DNA of 64,000 nucleotides from Mycolicibacterium komanii (GTDB lineage Bacteria; Actinomycetota; Actinomycetes; Mycobacteriales; Mycobacteriaceae): assembly GCF_001050035.1 (NCBI RefSeq), contig NZ_CVTA01000062.1:62001-126000 (forward strand), given 5' to 3'. Both the position numbers and the translations under genes were made by a program. This document shows positions 30,175 through 39,830 of this stretch, piece after piece. A model generated the notes under the pieces. That model had not been told where the DNA came from, searched no databases, and saw only the letters and a list, made by a program, of their open reading frames with translations. The first letter of the stretch is position 1. Each line of letters begins with the position of its first letter.

Positions 30175-31316
30175 GTCCACGTACGGACGTCGGGACCGTC
30201 GAGGATTTGCACGCATCGGCCACCAAGGCCTGCGGTCTCGACGATTTCGGCAGCGACGACGACAACTATCGCGAAGCTCTTACTGTGCTGCTCGAGTCCT
30301 ACCGGCGCGACGCGGATCTCACCGAGTTCGGCAGCAAGATGCAGCGGTTCTTCGTGCGCAACGCGCTGGTGGCGCGGCTGGTGTCAGAAGCGGCGTGGAA
30401 GCAGTATCCGCAGCACGCCGACGTCGCGATCGAGAGGCCGATCTTCGTCACGGGCCTGCCCCGCACCGGCACCACCGCCATCCACCGGCTACTGGCCGCC
30501 GACCCCCGACATCAAGGGTTGGAGTTGTGGCTCGCCGAGTTCCCGCAGCCTCGACCGCCTCGCGAAACCTGGTCGGAGAACCCGGTTTTCGCTCAACTCG
30601 ACGCCCAATTCAGCAAGGCGCACGCGGAGAATCCGGATTACACCGGTCTGCATTACATGACCGCCGACGAGGTCGAGGAATGCTGGCAGTTGCTGCGCCA
30701 GTCGCTGCATTCGGTGTCATACGAGACGCTGGCCCATATCCCGACGTACTCGCGTTGGTTGGCCGAACAGGATTGGACGAAGCCGTATCAGCGCCACCGC
30801 AGGAACCTTCAGCTGATCGGGCTCAACGAACCGGAGAAGCGGTGGGTTCTGAAGAATCCGAGCCACCTGTTCGCGCTCGACGCCCTCTTCAAGACGTATC
30901 CCGATGCGCTGGTCATCCAGTGCCACCGCCCACCGGAGACGATCATGGCGTCGATGTGCTCGCTGGCCCAGCACACCACCGAGGGGTGGTCGAACACGTT
31001 CATCGGCGAGACGATCGGGCGCGACTCGTTGGAGACCTGGTCGCGAGGGCTGGAGCTGTTCAATTCCGAACGGACGAAACACGATCCGGCGCAGTTCTAC
31101 GACCTCGACTACTTCGCGCTGATCAAAGACCCAGTCGGCGCTGTGGCCGACATCTATCGCGCGTTCGGGATCGAGTTCACCGACGAGGCACGAGACGCGA
31201 TGACCGCGACGCATGAGGAGAGCAAGAAGGGGCCGCGGGCACCCAAACACACGTACTCGCTGGCCGATTACGGCCTGACCGACGACGAGGTCAAGGAGCG
31301 CTTCAAGGGACTCTGA
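30171..31316 (+). CDS. Sulfotransferase-family protein (Rv3529c-like)
   Basis: A 381-residue protein with the PAPS-binding loop FVTGLPRTGTTAIHRLL near residue 93-109 and the later VIQCHRPPETIMASMCSL segment (3'-phosphate side). This is the bacterial STF2-type fold. In the sterol cluster it might sulfonate a steroid or lipid, but the acceptor is unknown. The GTG at 30171 overlaps the SDR stop; a longer frame from 29469 is only the shadow of the SDR gene. Last gene of the operon. Confidence 0.82.
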   Translation: MSPRTDVGTVEDLHASATKACGLDDFGSDDDNYREALTVLLESYRRDADLTEFGSKMQRFFVRNALVARLVSEAAWKQYPQHADVAIERPIFVTGLPRTGTTAIHRLLAADPRHQGLELWLAEFPQPRPPRETWSENPVFAQLDAQFSKAHAENPDYTGLHYMTADEVEECWQLLRQSLHSVSYETLAHIPTYSRWLAEQDWTKPYQRHRRNLQLIGLNEPEKRWVLKNPSHLFALDALFKTYPDALVIQCHRPPETIMASMCSLAQHTTEGWSNTFIGETIGRDSLETWSRGLELFNSERTKHDPAQFYDLDYFALIKDPVGAVADIYRAFGIEFTDEARDAMTATHEESKKGPRAPKHTYSLADYGLTDDEVKERFKGL

Positions 31317-31324
31317 CCGCTCGG

Positions 31325-31969
31325 TCAGGCGGTGGTGTTCGCCAGCTTGTTGATGCGCTCGAGCGCGTCCTCGGCCAGTGAGCGCACGTCGTAGCCGTTG
31401 GCGGGGCCGCATGTCGAGATCTCGATGGCGGCGTTGTGCGCAGCGATCAGGGCGCTGTCGCACGCCCAGTCGTTGCCTTTGAACGACCACAGCAGGATCT
31501 CGCGTGCACCGGAATCGACCGGTGCCAAGAGCTCGAAGACGTAGTCCCGTCCGGCCATGCTGGTGACCCGGAACGGGGTTCCGCGGCAGGAGTCGATGGT
31601 CTGCTTGGCTTGTGCGAGGGCCTCATCGGCGTCGAAATTCGCGCGATAGACGCCGATCATCTCTTCGACGTACACGTCGAGCCCGCTGTGCGAGGTCATC
31701 CAGTGCCCACCGTCGTACGCCGCGGGATCGTGGTCGACGATGAACGGCGGGTCGACCTCGCGCGCCGGTCCCGCGCACTCGGTCGGCTCGACGGAGAAGA
31801 ACAGGTTGCCGTCGCTTTTCGAGACTTTCGGACTCAGCAGGTCGCCGATCTGTCCGGCGGTGATCGGCGCGACAGGGGGTTCCGCCGTCGGCGGCGGACC
31901 GTCGACGACCCGCGTGCAGGCGGCAGCGCTCATCGCGAACAGACAGAAAGTCGCCCAAAATCGCCGCAT
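31325..31969 (-). CDS. Lipoprotein with PknH-like sensor domain
   Basis: A 214-residue exported lipoprotein. The signal MRRFWATFCLFAMSAAAC gives a lipobox (SAAAC) with Cys18. The mature domain resembles the extracellular PknH-type domain: four cysteines in PTECAG, DSCRGTP, WACDSA and STCGPA, and ITAGQIGDLLSP at its start. Role unknown, possibly ligand sensing at the envelope. The ATG at 31969 is chosen over a frame reaching 32191 because it starts exactly at the signal peptide. Confidence 0.78.
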   Translation of the reverse strand: MRRFWATFCLFAMSAAACTRVVDGPPPTAEPPVAPITAGQIGDLLSPKVSKSDGNLFFSVEPTECAGPAREVDPPFIVDHDPAAYDGGHWMTSHSGLDVYVEEMIGVYRANFDADEALAQAKQTIDSCRGTPFRVTSMAGRDYVFELLAPVDSGAREILLWSFKGNDWACDSALIAAHNAAIEISTCGPANGYDVRSLAEDALERINKLANTTA

Positions 31970-32019
31970 TTCGGGCGACTTTACGTCTTCTCGCGGATGA
32001 ACGGCGAGCGAAAGGGGAT

Positions 32020-32625
32020 CTAGCCGTCGCCGGGGGAGGGCGCGGACGACTTCTCTTCCAGGCATCCCTCGGCCACAGCGTGTTTGATGCTGTCCGCCAG
32101 TCGGGGACAGGCTTTCTCGCGGGCGGGGTCGCCGCCGGACGCCCGGATCTCGGAGAAGTACGCGCAGCGACGCGACGCTTCGGTGTTCCACTGCACCGAG
32201 GTGTGCGCCGGCCCCAACTTCTTGACGTCCACCGACACGTGGCAGAACCGGCAGTCAACGGACACCAGGCCCGACCTCAGGTACCGCTCACGATCCCGCT
32301 GAGTGGCTTCACGCAGCGCCGCCGCGCGCTCGGCGTCGAAAGTCGGTGCCTTCGTGGTGGTTCCGGGTGTCGAGCCACCGCCGTGGCCGTGGTCGTCGTC
32401 GTCGTCGTGCGCACCGTGTAGTAGCAACATCGCCCGTGCCAGCCGGTCGACGTCGGCGGGGCCGACGGTCTGGCCGGAGTCGGCGGGGCCGACGGTCTGG
32501 CCGGAGTCGGCGGGGCCGACAGACTGGCCGACGGTCTGGCCGGAGTCGGCGGGGCCGACAGTCTGGCCGGAGTCGGCGGGGCCGACAATCCGACCGGCGT
32601 CGCGGGCTTCGTCGCGCGGGCTCAT
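32020..32625 (-). CDS. Hypothetical KshA-linked protein (Rv3527-like) with repeat N-terminus
   Basis: A 201-residue protein coupled to kshA: its ATG overlaps the kshA stop (ATGA). Residues about 12-58 are near-perfect VGPADSGQT repeats. A His/Asp patch (GAHDDDDDHGHGGG, about 70-83) and a C-terminal domain with Cys residues (DCRFCHVSVDV, RRCAYF, KACPRL, EGCLEE) follow. Only the C-terminal domain (about 90-201) is likely to be the conserved part. The Cys and His content hints at metal binding. Position next to kshA is the M. tuberculosis arrangement. Confidence 0.72.
   Translation of the reverse strand: MSPRDEARDAGRIVGPADSGQTVGPADSGQTVGQSVGPADSGQTVGPADSGQTVGPADVDRLARAMLLLHGAHDDDDDHGHGGGSTPGTTTKAPTFDAERAAALREATQRDRERYLRSGLVSVDCRFCHVSVDVKKLGPAHTSVQWNTEASRRCAYFSEIRASGGDPAREKACPRLADSIKHAVAEGCLEEKSSAPSPGDG
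32461..32607 (-). repeat. 27-bp coding tandem repeats
   Basis: About five units of 27 bp, each encoding VGPADSGQT, run head to tail with one 12-bp partial unit between the second and third full copies. The copies are almost identical at DNA level, pointing to recent expansion. Confidence 0.85.
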
Positions 32626-33779
32626 GACGAGTGTTGCTCGGCCTTTTCCTTTTCTTCAGCCTGGCGCTTGAGGTTCTCTTCGACCTCGACGTGCCACTTC
32701 TCGTTCGCCGCCGTGGTGTCGACCTCGATCTCGAAGCGGTCGGTCATGTCCGGGGTGACGTCCGCGACATCGACGTAGAACTGCTGATACCACCGGCGCA
32801 TCTGGTAAACCGCGCCGTCCTCCTCGACGAGCAGCGGATTGTCGATGCGGGTCTTGTGCTTCCAGATCTCCACGTCCTGCAGGAAGCCCTTGCTGACGCC
32901 CTCGGTGAACGTGTTGGCCAGCTTTTCGGTCATCTCCTCGTCCAGCCCCTTGGGCTTCTCGACGATGACGCCCCACTGCAGCATGAACGAGTTCTGCGTG
33001 ACCGGGTAGTGGCAGTTGATCAGGATCGACTCGGCCTTGTAGCCGCCGTAGTTGTTGTGCAGCCAGTTGATCATGAACGACGGGCCGAAGTACGACGCCT
33101 CCGAATCGAGGTGCGCCTCACCGTACGTGGTGCCCATATCGTTGATGTCGGGCCGGCCGACGTTGTGCAGATACTGCGACGCGATGTGGCCCTCGAAGAC
33201 GTTCTTGAAGTACGTCGGCAGGCCGTAGTGGATGTAGAAGAAGTGCGCCATGTCGGTGACGTTGTCGATGATCTCCCGGCAGTTGGCGTTCTCGATCAGG
33301 ATCGAGTTCCACTTCCAGTCGGTCCACTCGTCGCTCTCGACCTCTGGGATGTCGGGAATCCGGACCTCGGGCTGCGGCGGGTTGCCTTCGTGGTCATGCC
33401 AGACGAACAGCAGCCCGCCGCGAACGTCGGTCTCCCAGGCGCGGGTGCGGGCCAGTCGCGGGGTGCGCTTGGCGTAGGGCACCAGCTTGCACTTGCCGTC
33501 GCCGCCCCAGCGCCAGTCGTGGAACGGGCACGCCACTTCGTCGCCCTTGATGGTGCCCTGGGCGAGGTTCCCACCCATGTGGCGGCAGTAGCCGTCGAGG
33601 ACCTTCACGTCGCCGTGTGAGTCGGCGAAGACCACGAGCATGGTGCCGAAGATCTCGATGCCGTGCGGCTTGCCGTCCAGGTAGTTCTTCACCGGGCCCA
33701 GGCAGTGCCAGCCCCGGGCGTACCGGTCGGGCAGGGCGCCGGTGTCGATCTCACGAATTCCCGCGCTGTCGGTAGTCAC
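32622..33779 (-). CDS. kshA: KshA, oxygenase of 3-ketosteroid 9alpha-hydroxylase
   Basis: A 385-residue Rieske non-heme iron oxygenase. With the reductase KshB (not in this window) it hydroxylates C9, which with KstD opens ring B. The Rieske ligands are Cys65, His67, Cys84 and His87 (CRHMGG and CPFHDW). The mononuclear iron site is in DNVTDMAHFFYIHYG (Asp176, His179, His184). The GTG start has a GGGAGG ribosome site and the KstR box lies 29 bp upstream. The gene after it overlaps by four bases. Confidence 0.94.
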   Translation of the reverse strand: MTTDSAGIREIDTGALPDRYARGWHCLGPVKNYLDGKPHGIEIFGTMLVVFADSHGDVKVLDGYCRHMGGNLAQGTIKGDEVACPFHDWRWGGDGKCKLVPYAKRTPRLARTRAWETDVRGGLLFVWHDHEGNPPQPEVRIPDIPEVESDEWTDWKWNSILIENANCREIIDNVTDMAHFFYIHYGLPTYFKNVFEGHIASQYLHNVGRPDINDMGTTYGEAHLDSEASYFGPSFMINWLHNNYGGYKAESILINCHYPVTQNSFMLQWGVIVEKPKGLDEEMTEKLANTFTEGVSKGFLQDVEIWKHKTRIDNPLLVEEDGAVYQMRRWYQQFYVDVADVTPDMTDRFEIEVDTTAANEKWHVEVEENLKRQAEEKEKAEQHSS

Positions 33780-33808
33780 GGTGGGCCTCCCGGTTCTGTG
33801 TCTCTAAC

Positions 33809-33822
33809 TAGAACACGTTACA
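33809..33822. promoter_or_regulatory. KstR box upstream of kshA
   Basis: TAGAACACGTTACA fits the KstR consensus. On the minus strand its last TA starts TAGTTA, a -10 candidate, with CGGACA 16 bp before it. Confidence 0.85.
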
Positions 33823-33910
33823 GTTTTGTCCGCTCCACACGCAATCTCTGCAGGTAATCCGCCTCGTCATGAAGCGCTCATCGCGCGCCAACTAGGGGTA
33901 TAACCGAACG

Positions 33911-34441
33911 ATGCCGTTGTACTCCTTCGAGGGGCGCTCACCGACGATCGATCCGGACGCGTTCATCGCTCCGACGGCCACGCTGGTGGGTGACGTGCAT
34001 GTCGAGGCGGGTGCGTCGGTGTGGTTCAACGCCGTGCTGCGAGCCGACTTCGCCCCGATCGTGGTGCGTGAGGGCGCCAACGTGCAGGACTGTTGCGTCT
34101 TGCACGCCCCGCCGGGCATCCCCGTCGACGTCGGCCCCGGCGCGACGGTCGCGCACGCGTGCGTCGTGCACGGCGCGCACATCGGCGCCGAGGCGGTGCT
34201 CGCCAATCACTGCACGGTGCTCGACGGGGCGGTCATCGGCGCCCGCACCCTGATCGCGGCGCATTCGCTCGTCATCGGTGGCACGAAGATCCCCGACGAG
34301 GTGCTGGTGACCGGCGCGCCGGCCAGGGTTCGAGGTCCGATCGCCGGAACCGGTGCGGAGATGTGGGTGAACACCAACCCCGGCGCGTACCAGGAGCTGG
34401 CGCGTCGCTACTCGACGGGGCTGCAACGCGTCGAGGAGTGA
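33911..34441 (+). CDS. Gamma-carbonic-anhydrase-like hexapeptide protein (Rv3525c-like)
   Basis: A 176-residue left-handed beta-helix protein. The three zinc-type histidines are present (His65 in CVLHAPP, His82 and His87 in AHACVVHGAH). Hexapeptide turns run through residues 20-140, followed by an alpha-helical tail. Carbonic anhydrase activity cannot be assumed for this subfamily. It is divergent from kshA, 89 bp from its KstR box, and could respond to it. Confidence 0.85.
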   Translation: MPLYSFEGRSPTIDPDAFIAPTATLVGDVHVEAGASVWFNAVLRADFAPIVVREGANVQDCCVLHAPPGIPVDVGPGATVAHACVVHGAHIGAEAVLANHCTVLDGAVIGARTLIAAHSLVIGGTKIPDEVLVTGAPARVRGPIAGTGAEMWVNTNPGAYQELARRYSTGLQRVEE

Positions 34442-34444
34442 GCA

Positions 34445-35104
34445 CTACCGCTTCGGGAGGCCGGCGCGAAGCGCGACGTCCTGCATCTTGCCGATTCTGA
34501 CCACGAACTCGTCGGTGGTGGCGTCGCCGAGTGCGCTCTGGAATTCGAGCCGCACCAGCGCGGGGCCCTGCGTGAACAGCAGCATCGTGACCGCCTTGCT
34601 GTGATCGATCGACTCGCCGACGGCGATGGTGCCGTCCGTGCCGACCGGTGCCGGTCGCGGTGTCGCGTCAGCGACCACCTGATCGAGCCTGGGAATGGCC
34701 TCGCGCAGCGTCTTGGTCGCGGTCTCGGCGTCCGGGTAGATCACGATCGTGTTGGCGATGGCGCGGGTGTCGTCCTGATTGACGAACAGGGCGCTCGCCC
34801 CGGGCAGACCGCCCGGCGTCGGGTTCGTCGACTGGACGGTGAAGGTGTCTTCGTCGTCGCTGAGATCGGACGCCTCGAGCAGCAGGTGGCTGTAGTCCAC
34901 GGGCTCAGCCGGCTCGCCGCTTGGACTCGTCGTGGGTGCGGCCGGCCCCGACGTCGTGGACGACGTCGTGGAGAGGCCTCCGAGGCCCCCACTCGGATTT
35001 GGTCCGGACGCGTCGTCGCAGCCGGCAGTGACGGCGCAGATGACGGCCGCCACCGTCGCCGCAGACAGCGACTTCGACAGTGTGAGACGGCGGTGTTCAA
35101 GCAT
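34445..35104 (-). CDS. Putative lipoprotein, unknown function
   Basis: A 219-residue exported protein. The lipobox AVTAGC gives Cys29. A Ser/Thr/Pro-rich linker (about 30-65) leads to a mature domain of about 155 residues with YSHLLLEASDLSDDEDTF and VRLEFQSALGDATTDEF. It resembles mycobacterial sensor-like lipoproteins but I cannot name the family. The ATG at 35104 fits the signal peptide; a frame to 35224 adds only basic residues overlapping the next gene. Convergent, three bases apart, with the carbonic-anhydrase-like gene. Confidence 0.7.
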   Translation of the reverse strand: MLEHRRLTLSKSLSAATVAAVICAVTAGCDDASGPNPSGGLGGLSTTSSTTSGPAAPTTSPSGEPAEPVDYSHLLLEASDLSDDEDTFTVQSTNPTPGGLPGASALFVNQDDTRAIANTIVIYPDAETATKTLREAIPRLDQVVADATPRPAPVGTDGTIAVGESIDHSKAVTMLLFTQGPALVRLEFQSALGDATTDEFVVRIGKMQDVALRAGLPKR

Positions 35105-35216
35105 GGGGATTCGGACTCCGTGTCTATGCGTAGAGCTCGTCCTTCGAAGGTACTGAATCCGACGAACGCACTGGACACGGCGCTGCCCCCGATCAGGTGA
35201 GCGGTAGCGTGGCGCC

Positions 35217-36203
35217 ATGAGCATCGGCCGGGTCGCCGAACTGTGGCGCTATCCAGTGAAGTCGTTGGGCGGCGAACGCGTCGAGCACGTCGACATCGGC
35301 CCGCGCGGAGTGACCGGCGACCGACTGTGGGCCGTGCGCGATCTCGAACGCGACGTGACCGCCACCGCGCGCCGCATCCCGGCGCTGCTCAACGCCACCG
35401 CGCGGTACGTCGGCCCGCTCCCTGCGGACGCGGGTCCCGGAAACGCCCCCGAGGTCGCGATCACCTTCCCGGACGGAAGCGAACTGTCCAGCGGTGACGA
35501 CGCGGTGAACGCCAAACTGTCGGAATTGGCGGGACGTGAGGTGCGCCTGACCGCGCTGCCGCCCGCCGAGGATACCAGCCTGCACCGGCTGAGCAAGAAC
35601 GAACGCGACAACGCGTCGATCGCGTCGCTGCGCACCGACTTCGGCGTCGATCAGGGTGAGAGGCTGCCCGATGTCTCGATGTTCCGGATCGCCGACCTCG
35701 CGATGTTCGCTCGCTTCTCGACGCCTCCGGGGATGTTCGTCGACCTGGCGCCGGTGCACGTGCTCAGCACGACGAGTCTTGCGACGATCGGCGCCGAAAT
35801 CGGCGGCGATCCCCTGGACGTCCGCCGCTTCCGGCCGAACGTGCTTCTCATACTCGATGATTCGGACGGCGGGCTGCCCGAAACGCAGTGGACCGGTGGG
35901 CACCTCACGCTGGGTGGAGCGGTGCTCGAGGTGACGATGCCGACCATCCGCTGCGTCGTCCCGAGCCGCGGACAGCCGGGCCTCGAGGTCGACCGCCGCA
36001 TCACCAAGGCGGTCGCCGCGCGGGCGCAGCGTTGCCTGGGCAGCTACTGCTGGGTGGACACCGCGGGCGCGGTGCGCGTGGGCGACGCGGTCGGTCTTCG
36101 CACGGCGGCAGCTCCCAAGCGCGTGCTCGGCGATGCGGTCAGGCGGGCGAAACGGTTCACGTTCAGCCTCGCCACGTCGGCCGCGGACCGGTTCGGCCGC
36201 TAG
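35217..36203 (+). CDS. MOSC-domain protein
   Basis: A 328-residue protein with the MOSC N-terminal barrel (VAELWRYPVKSLGGERV, about 5-21) and the MOSC domain proper (LAPVHVLSTTSL, RFRPNVLL, and the conserved Cys in TIRCVVPSRGQPGLEVD). MOSC proteins carry sulfur on that cysteine and serve molybdenum-cofactor or hydroxylamine-reducing systems. Its partner is not visible here. Its stop overlaps the KSI gene stop on the other strand (shared CTAG). Confidence 0.82.
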   Translation: MSIGRVAELWRYPVKSLGGERVEHVDIGPRGVTGDRLWAVRDLERDVTATARRIPALLNATARYVGPLPADAGPGNAPEVAITFPDGSELSSGDDAVNAKLSELAGREVRLTALPPAEDTSLHRLSKNERDNASIASLRTDFGVDQGERLPDVSMFRIADLAMFARFSTPPGMFVDLAPVHVLSTTSLATIGAEIGGDPLDVRRFRPNVLLILDDSDGGLPETQWTGGHLTLGGAVLEVTMPTIRCVVPSRGQPGLEVDRRITKAVAARAQRCLGSYCWVDTAGAVRVGDAVGLRTAAAPKRVLGDAVRRAKRFTFSLATSAADRFGR

Positions 36204-36616
36204 ATCTTTCGTGCGCTCGCGGTTGCGCGGTCCAGCTCCCAGAACGCCCTCAGCGCAACGATCTTGCCCTCGTCGTTGACGCGGTAGGTGAACACGCCCT
36301 CGGCCGTCACCTCGTAACCGGCTGACCGGATGACGATATGGCCGATGTTGGCCTCCTCGTTACCGCATTGGTACGTCTTCTCGAAGTTGAACTGCAAGTC
36401 GCTGGGCGCGATCGCCATGTCGTAGAACTTCGCGATCGCTTCCTTGCCGCGGTGGCCTTTGCCCTCGGGGTCGAAGTGCGACGGCCCGATCGGATCCTCG
36501 ACGATCGCGTCGTCGGCGAAGTTGTCCAGCCATGCCTGCTTGTCGTGGGCGATCGCCGCCTCGCGGGATCGCTTGCCCGCCACGTGGACCGGAGCGTTCG
36601 GATTGGTGACGGTCAT
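36200..36616 (-). CDS. Steroid delta-isomerase-like (KSI/NTF2 fold) protein
   Basis: A 138-residue NTF2-fold protein. FADDAIVEDPIG (33-44) closely matches the ketosteroid isomerase motif, with the catalytic base Asp41. In a by-eye alignment to the Comamonas enzyme the oxyanion-hole Tyr corresponds to Ser17 and the second acid to Phe109. So isomerase activity is uncertain; a related steroid-binding or hydratase role is possible. It is the last gene of the DUF35-ltp4-ltp3-LLM-KSI unit, six bases after the LLM stop. Confidence 0.75.
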   Translation of the reverse strand: MTVTNPNAPVHVAGKRSREAAIAHDKQAWLDNFADDAIVEDPIGPSHFDPEGKGHRGKEAIAKFYDMAIAPSDLQFNFEKTYQCGNEEANIGHIVIRSAGYEVTAEGVFTYRVNDEGKIVALRAFWELDRATASARKI

Positions 36617-36621
36617 CGAGA

Positions 36622-37509
36622 TCAGTCCTGCCAGCCCGAGTGAATGTAGGTTTCAGCGAAGCGCTTCATCGCGTCGAGCTTGGGTTGCAGCGGCGCATCG
36701 AAGCCCAGCCCCTCGAACACCCACGGCATCACGATGTTGTCGGTGACGCCGGATTCGGCGAGTTCACGGTGGCCGTCGACCCCGAACTTGTCGATGCATA
36801 CGGCCTGGAACTCGAACGGGTCATCGGCCCGGCCTTGTTCGGCGAGCAACGCCTTCAACTTGGCGATCGTTTCTGCCAACTGCGCACCGGTCATCATCGC
36901 GCTGGTCCATCCATCGCCGACGCGCGCCGCGCGCTTGAGTGCGACGTCGGTGTGCCCGCCGACGTAGAACGGGACCGGTTCGGTTGGCGCCGGGCTCATC
37001 TGGAGCTTGTCGAAGTCGTAGAACTCGCCGTGGAACTCCACCATGCCGCCGGCCAGCACGAGCTTGATCACCTCGATCATCTCGTCGACCCTCTTGCCGC
37101 GACGCGCGTACGGCTGGCCACACCACTCGAACTCCTCGGGGGCCCAACCGATCCCGACACCGAAACCGAACCGGTTGTTGGTCAGGTTGGCCACCGAGCC
37201 GACCTGTCGCGCGAGCAGCAGCGGATTGCGCGAACCCAGCTTCATCACGTTGGTGTAGAAGCGCAGCGTCGACGTCACCGCACCCATCGCGCCCGCCGCG
37301 ATCAGCGGATCGACCCAGGGCGTGTTCTCGTCCCACATCCGCGAGCCGTCGGGCGTGTACGGGTAGTCCGCCGCCTGCTTCTCCATGTAGAAGATGGAGT
37401 CCGGCAGCGCGATCGAGGTGAAACCGACTTCCTCGGCCGTCTTGGCGATTTCGATCAGCTGGTCGATCTGACACATCGGCACCGCGCAGGTGTACTGCAT
37501 ACGGGACAT
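36622..37509 (-). CDS. LLM-class F420-dependent oxidoreductase
   Basis: A 295-residue TIM-barrel oxidoreductase of the luciferase-like/F420 type. Visible are the start MSRMQYTCAVPMCQ, FTSIALPDSIFYM, FYTNVMKLGSRNPLLLARQVGSV and NRFGFGVGIGWAPEEFEW (by parts). F420 is the probable cofactor given the family and host. It lies two bases after ltp3 and before the KSI-like gene, so it may reduce or oxidise a steroid intermediate. The ATG at 37509 is chosen rather than 37545, which would overlap ltp3. Confidence 0.82.
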   Translation of the reverse strand: MSRMQYTCAVPMCQIDQLIEIAKTAEEVGFTSIALPDSIFYMEKQAADYPYTPDGSRMWDENTPWVDPLIAAGAMGAVTSTLRFYTNVMKLGSRNPLLLARQVGSVANLTNNRFGFGVGIGWAPEEFEWCGQPYARRGKRVDEMIEVIKLVLAGGMVEFHGEFYDFDKLQMSPAPTEPVPFYVGGHTDVALKRAARVGDGWTSAMMTGAQLAETIAKLKALLAEQGRADDPFEFQAVCIDKFGVDGHRELAESGVTDNIVMPWVFEGLGFDAPLQPKLDAMKRFAETYIHSGWQD

Positions 37510-37511
37510 GG

Positions 37512-38687
<1,176 letters not shown>

Positions 38688-38700
38688 CAGTTCTCAGTCC

Positions 38701-38760
38701 TTTGCTCTTCGCGCAAGCGCTCATCGGCCCTTTGCTCTTCGCGCAAGCGCTCATCGGCCT
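38701..38760 (-). repeat. Duplicated 30-bp spacer between ltp4 and ltp3
   Basis: Two adjacent 30-bp copies differing at one base. On the minus strand each carries a TGA, the GCGCTTGCGCGAAG motif and AGCAAAGG, which resembles a ribosome site. The ltp4 stop (38753-38751) lies in the first copy read. A related motif precedes mce4B at 58689-58709. Confidence 0.85.
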
Positions 38761-39815
38761 TCCAGAACGGCCACCAGATTCTGTTGCAACGCAGGCCCAC
38801 TCGTCGCGTGGGCCAGCACTCGCTGCGCCGACCCGTCGAAGATGTGTTGTGCGGCGAAGCCGATGCGTTCGAGGCCCGCGGAGAACATCGGGTTGGCGGA
38901 CAGCGCCCCACCCGAGGGGTTCACCTTCGTCGTGTCGCCAAGGCCGATCGCCTCGGTGAGTATCAGCTGCTGGTGGCTGAACGGGGCATGGAGCTCGGCG
39001 ACGTCGATTGATCCGGCGTCACCGCCGGTCGCGGCTTGTGCGGACGCCGCGGTGGACGGTGACGTGGTCAGATCGCGGGCGCCCAGAATCGGCGTCTCGA
39101 TGCGGTGCTCGATCCCGGTGATCCACGCGGGGTTCTCGCGAAGCTCACGCGCCCGGTCGCCGGCGGCGAGCACGATCGCCGACGCGCCGTCGGTGATCGG
39201 CGCGATGTCGTGGCGGCGCAACGGATCTGCGAAATACGGGCGCTCGAGCAACTCGTCGATCGAGTTGGCCGGCTCCTCGCTGTCGGTGCGGCCCGCGGCC
39301 GTCATCGAGTCCAGCGCCACCTGGGCCATCTGCTCGGCGGTCCACTTGCCGCCGTCGAGGCCGAACCGGGCCTGCAGGCCCGCGATGGACACCGAGTCCG
39401 GCCACAGCGGGGCGACGCTGTAGGGGTCGGTCTGCAGCGCCAGCACCCGGCGCAGCACACCCGCGCTGGACTTGCCGAACCCGTACACCAGCGCGGTGTC
39501 GACCTCGCCGGTGAGGATCTTGATGTAGGCCTCGTAGAGCGCCCACGCCGCGTCCATCTCGACGTGCGACTCGTTGATCGGCGGCACCGCGCCGATCGAG
39601 TCGATCGCGGAGATGAACGAGAACGCGCGTCCCGCAAGGTAATCCGACGAACCCGAGCACCAGAAGCCGATATCGGTCTGCTTCAGCCCGAGCTCGTCGT
39701 AAAGCCGGTGGAAACACGGCATCAGCATCTCGACGCCGTTGGTGGTCCCGTCGGTGCGCCGCACGTGTGGCGCGTGCGCGAAGCCGACGACCGCTACCCC
39801 GTTTTCCGAAGTCAT
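38751..39815 (-). CDS. ltp4: Ltp4, thiolase-fold aldolase partner of Ltp3
   Basis: A 354-residue protein, the same length as Rv3522. It has VAVVGFAHAPHVRRTDGTTN at the start, DIGFWCSGSSDYLAG near 48, and NPSGGALSANPMFSAGLER near the C-terminus. No thiolase nucleophile Cys pattern is seen in the expected place, in line with aldolase rather than thiolase function. Second gene of the operon that begins with the DUF35 gene, 15 bp after it. Confidence 0.87.
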   Translation of the reverse strand: MTSENGVAVVGFAHAPHVRRTDGTTNGVEMLMPCFHRLYDELGLKQTDIGFWCSGSSDYLAGRAFSFISAIDSIGAVPPINESHVEMDAAWALYEAYIKILTGEVDTALVYGFGKSSAGVLRRVLALQTDPYSVAPLWPDSVSIAGLQARFGLDGGKWTAEQMAQVALDSMTAAGRTDSEEPANSIDELLERPYFADPLRRHDIAPITDGASAIVLAAGDRARELRENPAWITGIEHRIETPILGARDLTTSPSTAASAQAATGGDAGSIDVAELHAPFSHQQLILTEAIGLGDTTKVNPSGGALSANPMFSAGLERIGFAAQHIFDGSAQRVLAHATSGPALQQNLVAVLEGR

Positions 39816-39830
39816 GAAGGATGAGCCCCT

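Noticed and set aside
32461..32607. CRISPR-like array
   Set aside because: Repeats are directly adjacent without spacers and encode a regular peptide repeat.
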